The translations under genes were made by a program, and so were the position numbers. DNA of 50,046 bases from Pseudomonadota bacterium (GTDB lineage: Bacteria > Pseudomonadota > Gammaproteobacteria > Burkholderiales > Eutrophovitaceae): contig JAQBTV010000009.1 of assembly GCA_027624715.1 (NCBI GenBank), positions 1 through 50,046 on the forward strand. Direction: 5' to 3'. This document shows positions 1 to 6,531 of the stretch, piece after piece; within the stretch, counting starts at the first letter, position 1, and each line of letters starts with the position of its first letter. The notes beneath the pieces are model-generated. The model ran no database searches and was not told the DNA's origin. It was given only the letters and a program-made list of their open reading frames with translations.

Positions 1-4
1 CTAT

Positions 5-412
5 ATGGGGTATATGGAAAAGCTTGAGGCGCAAGAAAGGGCTGTTAAAAATCTAGAGGGCGTCGAGGCAAAAGCGTTTAGTGGCGATATTAAAGCGCAG
101 TATGAGCTCGCGATGTCATATAGGTATGAGTGGGGTGACGTGGAAAAGAATGATCGCGAAGGGGCTCTATGGTTTAGAGAGGCTGCGGATGCGGGGCATG
201 CGAAAGCTCAGTTCGAACTTGGATTGATGTATGAATTTGGTGAGGGTGTTCCGCTCAACTTGAATCGCGCTCAAAAGCTCTATCAACAGGCGGCACAACA
301 GGATCTTCGAGAAGCTAGAATCAGTTTAGCACTTCTCAAAGGTAAGATGCTGAAAGTAGAAGAATATATCCGTAATCACCATAAGCCAAAAAATGATGAG
401 GATAAGAAGTAA
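5..412 (+). CDS. Sel1-repeat (SLR) protein, possibly cut by the window edge
   Basis: A short protein made of Sel1-like repeats, the TPR-related helical hairpins used for protein-protein contacts. At least two repeats are visible around residues 27-100, with the typical A-x-x-G-x-x-x-A-Q-x-x-L-G-x-M-Y pattern (for example 'AGHAKAQFELGLMYEFGEG'). The C-terminus is short, charged and rich in Lys and Asp. ATG codons occur at 5 and 14, and the frame is open to the left edge, so the true start may lie outside the window. No signal peptide is visible in what remains. Partner and role are unknown. A second Sel1 protein sits at 9187-10131. Confidence 0.7.
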   Translation: MGYMEKLEAQERAVKNLEGVEAKAFSGDIKAQYELAMSYRYEWGDVEKNDREGALWFREAADAGHAKAQFELGLMYEFGEGVPLNLNRAQKLYQQAAQQDLREARISLALLKGKMLKVEEYIRNHHKPKNDEDKK

Positions 413-490
413 TTTTTAGTTGGTTTGTTCATATAAGCTATGTTTTTTTTAGAAGTTGTTAATCAATGAAACTTTGGAAGGGAGCGGGAA

Positions 491-1549
491 ATGAAATTTA
501 AAGATCTAGTTTCAGTTGTTGGGTTAGTGCTGGCGTTCATTTCGACGAGTGCGTATGCATGTACGGCAGAGGATTGGAAAGCGTGTGTCGGTAAGCCGTG
601 GGTGAATGGCACAAATATGGAGACTCCTTTGGGTGCAAAATGGTGGCCAAATCCGCTGTGGGGTGCTGATGATCAGTCGGGTTCAACAAACTGGTATAAA
701 AAACCGGAGGTTATTTTAAGAGCTGTTTCCCAGGTGAAAAAGGGTAAGGCGATGAAGATCGGTCAACAGTATTCCGACAAAATGCCGCTTTTTGGATCGC
801 GTACGTTTGCGCTTAGGATACCGGGATCACCTACTGGGGGTCCATTCGGCCCTAACAGGGTGATTTGGTACGATGAAATGCTTACCGCAGAAATCGGCCA
901 AGTGGGTACCCAGTATGACGGACTAGGCCACATTGGTGTTCAGGTTGGTAAGGCTGGCGACAAAACTGAAATGCGTTTTTATAACGGTGTCACCGTGGAG
1001 GAGATGCAAGGTTCTTATGGCTTGGTTAAACTAGGTGCAGAGCACCTTAATCCTATTATCGCCCGCGGAATATTGATTGATATCGCCGCCTCAAGAGGCG
1101 TTGAAGGTATGGACAAGGGTCAAGAGATCACCATGGCTGATGTGAAAGCTGCGTTGAAGCGTCAAGGAATGAGTGACTACAAGTGTGCATCTGGCGATGC
1201 TATTGCTTTCCGAACTGGGTGGTCCAGGCACTGGGGAAAAGATAATGCCCTTTATAACTCTGGTGAGCCAGGAATTGGAGCTGAAGTCGCTCGATGGCTG
1301 ACTGAGGTGTGCCAAGTCGGTGTCGTCGGTGCGGATACTTGGGCAGTTGAGGTGGTACCTAATCCTGATGCGGCATGCGTTTTCTGTATACACCAGTTTT
1401 TATTAGCCCGACATGGAGTTGCCATTCAGGAGAATCTTAACTTGGAAGGATTAGTGAAAGAAGGCGTATACCAATTCATGTGGACTTATTCGCCTGTGCC
1501 GATTGTTGGCGCTACAGGTTCTATCGGGAATCCAGTAGCTACTTGGTAA
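491..1549 (+). CDS. Exported cyclase-family (kynurenine formamidase-like) hydrolase
   Basis: A 352-residue member of the metal-dependent cyclase family (Pfam Cyclase; relatives include KynB and isatin hydrolase). The start ATG follows a GGGAGCGGG ribosome site by a few bases. Residues 1-23 form a Sec signal peptide ending AYA, followed by Cys. The family metal motif HxGTHxDxxxH is seen as GTQYDGLGH near residue 140, so the second His is replaced by Gln, as I recall for a long-chain subfamily annotated only as 'cyclase family protein'. Substrate is unknown, but the location should be periplasmic. It converges on the porin gene, and its 3' end was duplicated together with the porin's tail (1498-2085). 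Confidence 0.75.
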   Translation: MKFKDLVSVVGLVLAFISTSAYACTAEDWKACVGKPWVNGTNMETPLGAKWWPNPLWGADDQSGSTNWYKKPEVILRAVSQVKKGKAMKIGQQYSDKMPLFGSRTFALRIPGSPTGGPFGPNRVIWYDEMLTAEIGQVGTQYDGLGHIGVQVGKAGDKTEMRFYNGVTVEEMQGSYGLVKLGAEHLNPIIARGILIDIAASRGVEGMDKGQEITMADVKAALKRQGMSDYKCASGDAIAFRTGWSRHWGKDNALYNSGEPGIGAEVARWLTEVCQVGVVGADTWAVEVVPNPDAACVFCIHQFLLARHGVAIQENLNLEGLVKEGVYQFMWTYSPVPIVGATGSIGNPVATW

Positions 1550-1576
1550 TTTCCGAATTGATCACGAGCATCAGGG

Positions 1577-1605
1577 AAGGGGAGCAGTAGCTCCCCTTTC
1601 TATTT
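1577..1605 (+). terminator. Rho-independent terminator of the cyclase-family gene
   Basis: A perfect 9-bp stem, AAGGGGAGC/GCTCCCCTT (1577-1585 and 1590-1598), with a 4-base loop, followed by the T-rich stretch TCTATTTTCTTT. It lies 27 bases after the stop codon. Confidence 0.85.
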
Positions 1606-1650
1606 TCTTTGCTTTGGGCGGGTGACTACAGAGAATGTGGTCAACACGTA

Positions 1651-1679
1651 AAAAAACCGCGGTCAACTGCGGTTTTTTT
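1651..1679. terminator. Bidirectional hairpin terminator beside the decayed porin tail
   Basis: Ten-bp stem AAAAAACCGC/GCGGTTTTTT with an 8-base loop, giving T-runs on both strands. It lies 20 bases from the remnant porin stop at 1699, exactly the spacing seen between the 1977 hairpin and the intact porin stop. Confidence 0.75.
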
Positions 1680-1698
1680 ATTGGGTTTAGCATCAATC

Positions 1699-1770
1699 TC
1701 AGTATTTGCCTGTGCGATGCGCATCAAAGTCCATCATATACCGGACTGTGACTTAGTCATCTTACTGTTC
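1699..1770 (-). pseudogene. Remnant of a second porin C-terminus
   Basis: On the minus strand, the codons before the TGA at 1699-1701 read RYMMDFDAHRTGKY. The intact porin ends QYIMSFGAHGAHKY at the same distance from its hairpin. Further upstream the frame carries stops, although some residues still align (Leu, Glu/Lys, Asp). No start or body remains, so this is a relic of a duplicated porin gene. Confidence 0.55.
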
Positions 1771-1833
1771 CAGCAGCCATCTCTTCTTGTCGGGTTAGTA
1801 TGGCTTTGCAAAATTCCTGTGGATTTAAGCTCC

Positions 1834-1892
1834 GGTGCCGATTGTAGGGCTATCGGTTCTGGTGGAGTGGAATAACCAGTCGGTACTTTGGG
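1834..1892 (+). pseudogene. Remnant of a second cyclase-family C-terminus
   Basis: The plus strand reads PVPIVGLSVLVEWNNQSVLW, matching the intact cyclase tail PVPIVGATGSIGNPVATW, and the two share the 11-base block GTGCCGATTGT. Only the last ~20 codons can be recognised and the stop codon is gone. It is followed by an imperfect hairpin (1911-1932) equivalent to the cyclase terminator. Confidence 0.5.
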
Positions 1893-1976
1893 ACCATCTT
1901 GGGAGTGCTAGAGGAGGGTCTTGCGACCCCTCGGTTTATCTATGTGCGGGTCGTTGCAGAAGACCTCGGCCAAACG

Positions 1977-2004
1977 AAAAAACCGTGGTGAACCACGGTT
2001 TTTT
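1977..2004. terminator. Terminator of the porin gene (usable on both strands)
   Basis: Perfect 12-bp stem AAAAAACCGTGG/CCACGGTTTTTT with a TGAA loop. On the minus strand it starts 20 bases after the porin stop and ends in a T-run. The plus-strand T-run makes it bidirectional. Confidence 0.85.
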
Positions 2005-2024
2005 TACATACCTCAGCATTAATA

Positions 2025-3377
2025 TCAGTATTTGTGTGCGCCGTGAGCACCAAAACTCATAATGTACTGCAGAATAATCTGTTCATCTGTGTTATTAGCA
2101 AGTACCTTTTCTTGACCAAGTTGTAGGCGAATGCGGCTGAATTCGCTATTCGTCCAATCAAACATAATATTCCTTTGCGACGGATTAAAGCCCGCTCCGT
2201 CGACAGCTGTATTGTCCAAAGTGCCATCTAGATCTTTATTGTTCATTGAGCTGTACCGAAAGCCAACACGCGCTTCAGGCCTCCATTTGTAGATCGCTGC
2301 GACGTAGAAACCACTGGTTGTAGCGTCATATTGAGTTTCAGCGAACACTGCCGCGCCGGCACCTGTATAGGTTCCACTTTCTGCACGAGTGAAATGCTCC
2401 GCGGTGAAGGTTATTTCTTGACTGGCTTCGTTTCCTGTCGGCGCGTAGGTGTAACGAAGGTCGTATACTTCAAGGTCTGTTTCGCCAACAAATGTGACGA
2501 AATCCGGGTCGTCACCAATCTGTCGTCCCCCGGTTTCACCGTCAACTGCATACGCGCCGAATCGCCAGGTTCCGTTTGCACCGATGTCACCACCGACTCG
2601 ATAGTATATTGAGGTTGCGCCAATACCTGTTCCGTAGGGAGCGCCAAACGGAAAGTCACTGCCCCTAAATAGACCCAAACCGATCTCATTATAGAGTTCA
2701 GTTGGTAAAATTTTACTGATCTGGATACCTTCGTCATTGAAGGAGCCATTTAAATAGATTTTGTAGGGGAGAGGGCGATCCACGAAGTCATCGACGTGGC
2801 CGTGCTGCTCATTAAGATAGCCTAATGCCCATAGCGCTTTACCGAATTTAGTGTTGAAGGGTGCACCGGCGCCAGGCAGCGTTTCGATATAGGCTTCTTC
2901 AAGTTCAGTCTCCATTTCTCCATCATGCTCAGCAAGGGCATAGGTGAGACTGCCATAAAACTTGTCATCCACACTTGCTGAGAAGTTTAATTCGGTGTGA
3001 TCTAAGGCCATGCCCCCGCTGCCCCGATGAGCTTCTTCTCCAACAGCGAAGCCTGCTATTTCAGGTTCTGTTTCTTTGGAAAAATCCTTATATTGCCCAT
3101 TAAGGACGATACCAATCGATGGGTTAAAGGCATTTCCTTTAATGGCTCGTCCACCTGCTGATTTGACCTCATCTGTACTTTCTGTTTGGCTCGTTTGGCC
3201 TTTGGATTGCACAGCCGTTTCTAATTTCTTTTCTAAATCAGAAATTCTTCGTTCATATTCCCCTTTTAACTCGTCCAATGCCTGGCGCAGGTCACTGACA
3301 TCCTCTTGCGCGTGTGTCGAGCCAAAAGCGATGATGCCCATTGCTGCGATGAGGCAACGAAAGGTAGTTTTAGTCAT
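2025..3377 (-). CDS. Outer-membrane porin with N-terminal coiled coil, possibly zinc-regulated
   Basis: A 450-residue exported protein. A Sec signal peptide (residues 1-23, ending THA) is followed by a coiled coil at about 25-60 (heptads in DLRQALDELKGEYERRISDL), the layout of DcaP/OprP-like porins. The remainder has alternating aromatic/polar strands and ends in ...HKY, the terminal aromatic expected for BAM-dependent insertion. The segment NAFNPSIGIVLNGQY is typical of an uncharacterised porin family that I recall next to zinc-uptake genes. AGGAGA lies 8 bases before the ATG. A 7-3-7 palindrome resembling a Zur box sits 47 bases upstream, so zinc-repressed expression is inferred. The solute carried cannot be read from the sequence. 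Confidence 0.75.
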   Translation of the reverse strand: MTKTTFRCLIAAMGIIAFGSTHAQEDVSDLRQALDELKGEYERRISDLEKKLETAVQSKGQTSQTESTDEVKSAGGRAIKGNAFNPSIGIVLNGQYKDFSKETEPEIAGFAVGEEAHRGSGGMALDHTELNFSASVDDKFYGSLTYALAEHDGEMETELEEAYIETLPGAGAPFNTKFGKALWALGYLNEQHGHVDDFVDRPLPYKIYLNGSFNDEGIQISKILPTELYNEIGLGLFRGSDFPFGAPYGTGIGATSIYYRVGGDIGANGTWRFGAYAVDGETGGRQIGDDPDFVTFVGETDLEVYDLRYTYAPTGNEASQEITFTAEHFTRAESGTYTGAGAAVFAETQYDATTSGFYVAAIYKWRPEARVGFRYSSMNNKDLDGTLDNTAVDGAGFNPSQRNIMFDWTNSEFSRIRLQLGQEKVLANNTDEQIILQYIMSFGAHGAHKY

Positions 3378-3423
3378 TAAGTAGGTCTCCTAATTCTGTT
3401 ATTCATATCATTATATATCCATG

Positions 3424-3440
3424 ATGTTATAACATAACAT
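3424..3440. promoter_or_regulatory. Putative Zur operator upstream of the porin
   Basis: Perfect inverted repeat ATGTTAT-AAC-ATAACAT. It resembles the remembered proteobacterial Zur consensus (TGTTATAATATAACA) and is 47 bases before the porin start, where a repressor could block transcription. The zur gene is not in the window. Confidence 0.5.
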
Positions 3441-4163
3441 ATCTGATGATACTGAATCAATGGCGAATGTCTTTAATTTGTTTTTATGGCTCTTTTAAAT
3501 TGGTGCGTGTCATTTATGCAACAAGAGGTGAAATGTTTTTCAGGACATTAAATTCCAGTATCTAGCTAGCTTTCGGCAGAACACGAGGATACAAAACCCT
3601 TTAATTCTGCCTGGGATTATTGTGTGATGACTCGATTAACTGTTCCATTCGCTTTAGTGCTTGCGGTCAATTTGGCATGGTGTTAAGGTGCGCCACCGAG
3701 TTTCTGTTGCTCTTGACCAAAAACCATGAACGTTAAGAATTGTTCGCGGTCCCACGCAAATTAGTGGGTTTCTCCAAGATCATGCATAACTGCTAGATCC
3801 CAAGTGTTTGAATGAGAGTAAACCGGCGATCCACATGGTGTGGTTGTCATCGGAAAGTGACTCTCTATTTGAAGTAGGTGGGAAAGAGGAAGAGATATGG
3901 CAGTTATTACTGATCGGCGGTGTCATGCCGTCGAGGAGCTTGGTTTAACCGCGTCCGTTAAAGACGCCACCGATGTCCCAGTCATGGCAATGACATTCGC
4001 GGATCTAACAATTTGCAACGACTGGATTGTGAGCAAAAGCGCCACGATATAAGCCGTATTGGATCTCCAATAATCATTAAACGCTTAACAGCATTTACTC
4101 TATTAATCACAGTCAGATCGTGAACTGGCGGCGTGCTAACGCTTAGCCACATGCGTCTGCAAT
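3441..4163. other. Long intergenic stretch, probably eroded coding DNA
   Basis: About 720 bases separate the porin operator from the helicase ribosome site, with no convincing gene. Short open stretches look gene-like but are interrupted. One is a 19-codon hydrophobic start at 3625. Another is the phrase GDPHGVVVIGK near 3820, which runs into a stop. A 51-codon ORF at 3897-4052 is listed separately. The pattern fits an old pseudogene, but I could not identify a family. No RNA gene or repeat was recognised. Confidence 0.4.
3897..4052 (+). CDS. Small ORF of unknown function, possibly the tail of a decayed gene
   Basis: A 51-codon ORF opening with ATG after a purine-rich GGAAAGAGGAAGAG that could serve as a ribosome site. 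Its composition looks protein-like (VEELGLTASVKDATDVPVMA). No domain, signal peptide or membrane segment is recognised. It lies in a region with other interrupted coding-like stretches, so it may be the 3' end of a frameshifted gene rather than a functional small protein. Confidence 0.2.
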   Translation: MAVITDRRCHAVEELGLTASVKDATDVPVMAMTFADLTICNDWIVSKSATI

Positions 4164-4175
4164 GAGGACAGCAAT

Positions 4176-5387
4176 GTGAACAATTTTCAAGAAATGGGTC
4201 TACCAGACCAGATTTTACAAACATTAAAAGCGATGCAGTTTAGTAAACCAACACCGATTCAGGTTGAGGCGATTCCACAAGCCATTCAGGGGAAAGATAT
4301 TCTTGGTTCGGCGCAGACTGGGACCGGTAAAACAGCGGCATTCGGGATTCCACTGATCGCGAGACTTTTGGCTAATCCGCATGGATCAGCGCTAGTGATG
4401 ACTCCCACGCGAGAACTTGCCACTCAGGTGTTGAGTCAGCTTCGTTTGATGCTGGGGAAATCAACAAATATAAAAACAGCGCTACTGATCGGTGGCGATT
4501 CCATGTCAAAACAAATTCGACAAATTCGAGATAAGCCACGAATTTTCGTGGGTACACCAGGAAGAATTAATGATCACTTAGATCGCGGAATACTTAAACT
4601 CAAGAACACAGATTTTCTGGTTCTCGATGAAACGGATCGAATGCTCGATGCCGGATTCACGGTGCAAATCGAAAAAGTGATGACTTTCTTGCCACCACAA
4701 CGCCAGACATTGTTATTCTCTGCAACCGTCCCACCCAACATCGCTCGTATTGCTGAAAAATATTTAAAAGACCCCGTTCGTATCTCAGTGAGTGATGCTT
4801 CAGCAACAGCGCCAAATATCAAACAAGATACCGTTCGAGTCAGTGATGGAGAGAAATATACTTCTTTGATCGATAGCCTCAATGAGCGTGACGGATCCAT
4901 CATTGTGTTCGTTAAGACGAAACACGGTACGGAAAAAATGGCTACTCGATTATCAAAAGCAGGCCACAGTGTAGATGCCATTCATGGCGATTTAAAACAG
5001 AGTAAGCGAGATCGTGTGATTGCTGGCTTCAGAGGTAAGAAGTATCGGATTCTCGTCGCAACTGATGTCGCAGCTCGAGGTTTAGATATCCTGCATATCG
5101 AACACGTGATTAATTATGACTTGCCGCAGTGTGCTGAGGATTATGTTCACCGTATTGGGCGAACGGCTCGTGCGGGTGCAACCGGATCAGCTCTGAGTTT
5201 TATTACGCCAGCAGATCGAGGCAAGTGGAATGCGATTGAGCGTTTTTTAAATCCTGGAGCAAAGAAGGATAGCGAGCCAAGAAAGTCCATTAGAAAACGG
5301 CGACCAAATGCAGGGCCAAAAGCTGATGTTGTGGCCTTTCGTCGCGATAAGAAGAAGAAATGGGCACCAGCAAAAAGAGCTGCTTGA
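4176..5387 (+). CDS. DEAD-box-family ATP-dependent RNA helicase (DETD variant)
   Basis: A 403-residue RhlE-like RNA helicase that would unwind short RNA duplexes in RNA decay or ribosome assembly. Motifs in order are: Q motif with FSKPTPIQ (22-29), Walker A AQTGTGKT (46-53), PTREL (77-81), TPGR (127-130), motif II DETD (151-154) in place of DEAD, SAT (182-184), then RGLD and HRIGRTAR in the second RecA domain. The tail is short and very basic (RKSIRKRR, DKKKKW), probably for RNA binding. The start is GTG at 4176 with GAGG 8 bases upstream. A second helicase with canonical DEAD is at 13997. Confidence 0.9.
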   Translation: MNNFQEMGLPDQILQTLKAMQFSKPTPIQVEAIPQAIQGKDILGSAQTGTGKTAAFGIPLIARLLANPHGSALVMTPTRELATQVLSQLRLMLGKSTNIKTALLIGGDSMSKQIRQIRDKPRIFVGTPGRINDHLDRGILKLKNTDFLVLDETDRMLDAGFTVQIEKVMTFLPPQRQTLLFSATVPPNIARIAEKYLKDPVRISVSDASATAPNIKQDTVRVSDGEKYTSLIDSLNERDGSIIVFVKTKHGTEKMATRLSKAGHSVDAIHGDLKQSKRDRVIAGFRGKKYRILVATDVAARGLDILHIEHVINYDLPQCAEDYVHRIGRTARAGATGSALSFITPADRGKWNAIERFLNPGAKKDSEPRKSIRKRRPNAGPKADVVAFRRDKKKKWAPAKRAA

Positions 5388-5410
5388 TATTTCTTGGATG
5401 ATTAGAAGAA

Positions 5411-5467
5411 CGCTAGGGATATTCTCAATGAGGTATCTCTAGCGCAAAAATTCTCGAGAGTTTTTTT
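5411..5467 (+). terminator. Probable terminator after the helicase gene
   Basis: Stem CGCTAGGGATA (5411-5421) with TATCTCTAGCG (5434-5444), including one G-T pair, is followed by the small palindrome TCTCGAGA and a seven-T run at 5461-5467. It lies 24 bases after the helicase stop. Confidence 0.55.
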
Positions 5468-5563
5468 ACGATGCCGAGATCTTACAAATTATTTATCATA
5501 GCTATGTTTGATTTCAGTACTTGTGTGCTGAAGCGTATTTGATTTGAAGAGAAGAGATTTGCG

Positions 5564-5827
5564 ATGGAGCTGATGAATTTCAGGCGGGCTGTATTTTCAT
5601 TACTACTAGTCTTCAGTTCGGGCTTGGGCTTCGCACATCAAACCGAGTTATCTAGTAGTGCGCTAACGATCAATGGTTCGAGTGCTTGCGGGGAAGTTAA
5701 AGTCAATGAGTTGGAACTGAAGGCCGCGCTTGATGTAACACGCGTTAATCGTGATGGCTCAACTGACTTCCTAGCCATTGAGTTACGATCCGACTCTGTA
5801 TTTAACTGTGTTGCGATTAATAATTAA
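5564..5827 (+). CDS. Small exported protein of unknown function
   Basis: An 87-residue protein with a Sec signal peptide (hydrophobic stretch at about 10-23, likely cleaved at GFA-HQ near residue 24). The mature part is about 60 residues with just two cysteines (42 and 82), which could form a disulfide in the periplasm. AAGAGA lies before the ATG, and a second in-frame ATG at codon 4 is an alternative start. No family is recognised. It sits alone between the helicase terminator and the copper chaperone gene. Confidence 0.55.
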   Translation: MELMNFRRAVFSLLLVFSSGLGFAHQTELSSSALTINGSSACGEVKVNELELKAALDVTRVNRDGSTDFLAIELRSDSVFNCVAINN

Positions 5828-5993
5828 CCCTTCTCTGGCTTGGATGCCTAAGTACCCGAGAAATTCGGCGATTTTTTTTCTGATAGCCAATATTTTATTA
5901 TTGGCATAGGTTGGCTTGTAGGGTATGTGTTTCTAAAGTTGATTTTAGAAATGATGTGCGCAGCCAGTATTAATTTTTGTATGGAGGTTGGTT

Positions 5994-6476
5994 ATGTTTA
6001 GATACTTAGGGTTGTTCTTGTGTTTATACGCGTCTGTAGTTTTCTCTGGGCACCACGAGCCAAAGGAACATCCTAGTGAGATGCATATCATGAATGCCTG
6101 GGTCAAAGAGCCGTTGCCGGGTGTTGATGCCACTGGGGCATATCTCTTCATTCACAATCATGGAAAACTTGCTGATCGTTTGATTGGTGTATCTACTGCT
6201 ATTGCAAAGCTGAGTGAGATTCATGAAATGTTCCATAAGAACGGTGTTATGAAGATGCGGCGGTTGAAGTCGGGCATTTCGATTGCGCCTGACCAAAAAG
6301 TGCAATTGAAGTCAGGTGGATTACATATCATGCTTTTTCATCTCAATAAACCGATTAAGGCGGGTGAGGCGTATATTCTGACGTTAGAGTTTGAGAAGAG
6401 TGGGCGAGTAGATGTACCTGTTATTGTGAAAAAAGGTGCAGACTCAAAATCTCATGACCAACAACATAGTCACTAA
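5994..6476 (+). CDS. Periplasmic copper chaperone, PCu(A)C family
   Basis: A PCu(A)C-type cupredoxin-like domain that delivers Cu(I) to the CuA or CuB site of cytochrome oxidase. The start chosen is the ATG at 5994, seven bases after GGAGG; the upstream in-frame TTG at 5988 is too close to that site. A signal peptide (1-19, ending FSG) precedes a His-rich HHEPKEH. The family copper motif H-x(n)-M-x(22)-H-x-M is seen as His77, Met88, His111 and Met113. The extra His residues at both ends (HDQQHSH) could also bind copper. It is monocistronic here, with no Sco or oxidase gene nearby and the copper operon 34 kb away. Confidence 0.85.
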   Translation: MFRYLGLFLCLYASVVFSGHHEPKEHPSEMHIMNAWVKEPLPGVDATGAYLFIHNHGKLADRLIGVSTAIAKLSEIHEMFHKNGVMKMRRLKSGISIAPDQKVQLKSGGLHIMLFHLNKPIKAGEAYILTLEFEKSGRVDVPVIVKKGADSKSHDQQHSH

Positions 6477-6531
6477 TGAGTCACCGCATAGATCCTAAGA
6501 TTAAAAAAGCGTTCATGTTGCGGCGTTACTT

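Larger units (their letters stand above)
1498..2085. repeat. Decayed tandem duplication of the convergent gene tails and terminators
   Basis: Two related units occur head to tail, about 1498-1760 and 1837-2085. Each contains, in the same order, the end of the cyclase gene (shared GTGCCGATTGT), a G/C hairpin (1577 and 1911), an A6-CCG...CGG-T6 hairpin (1651 and 1977), and the last codons of the porin on the minus strand. Offsets are 339 bases for the cyclase tail, 334 for the first hairpin, and exactly 326 for both the second hairpin and the porin stop. The outer copies belong to intact genes and the inner two are remnants. The simplest history is duplication of a cyclase/porin pair followed by loss of the inner porin and inner cyclase bodies. 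Confidence 0.7.

Noticed and set aside
2411-2749. Overlapping minus-strand ORF inside the porin gene
   Set aside because: It is a different frame of a well-supported porin and has no independent start signal or motif.
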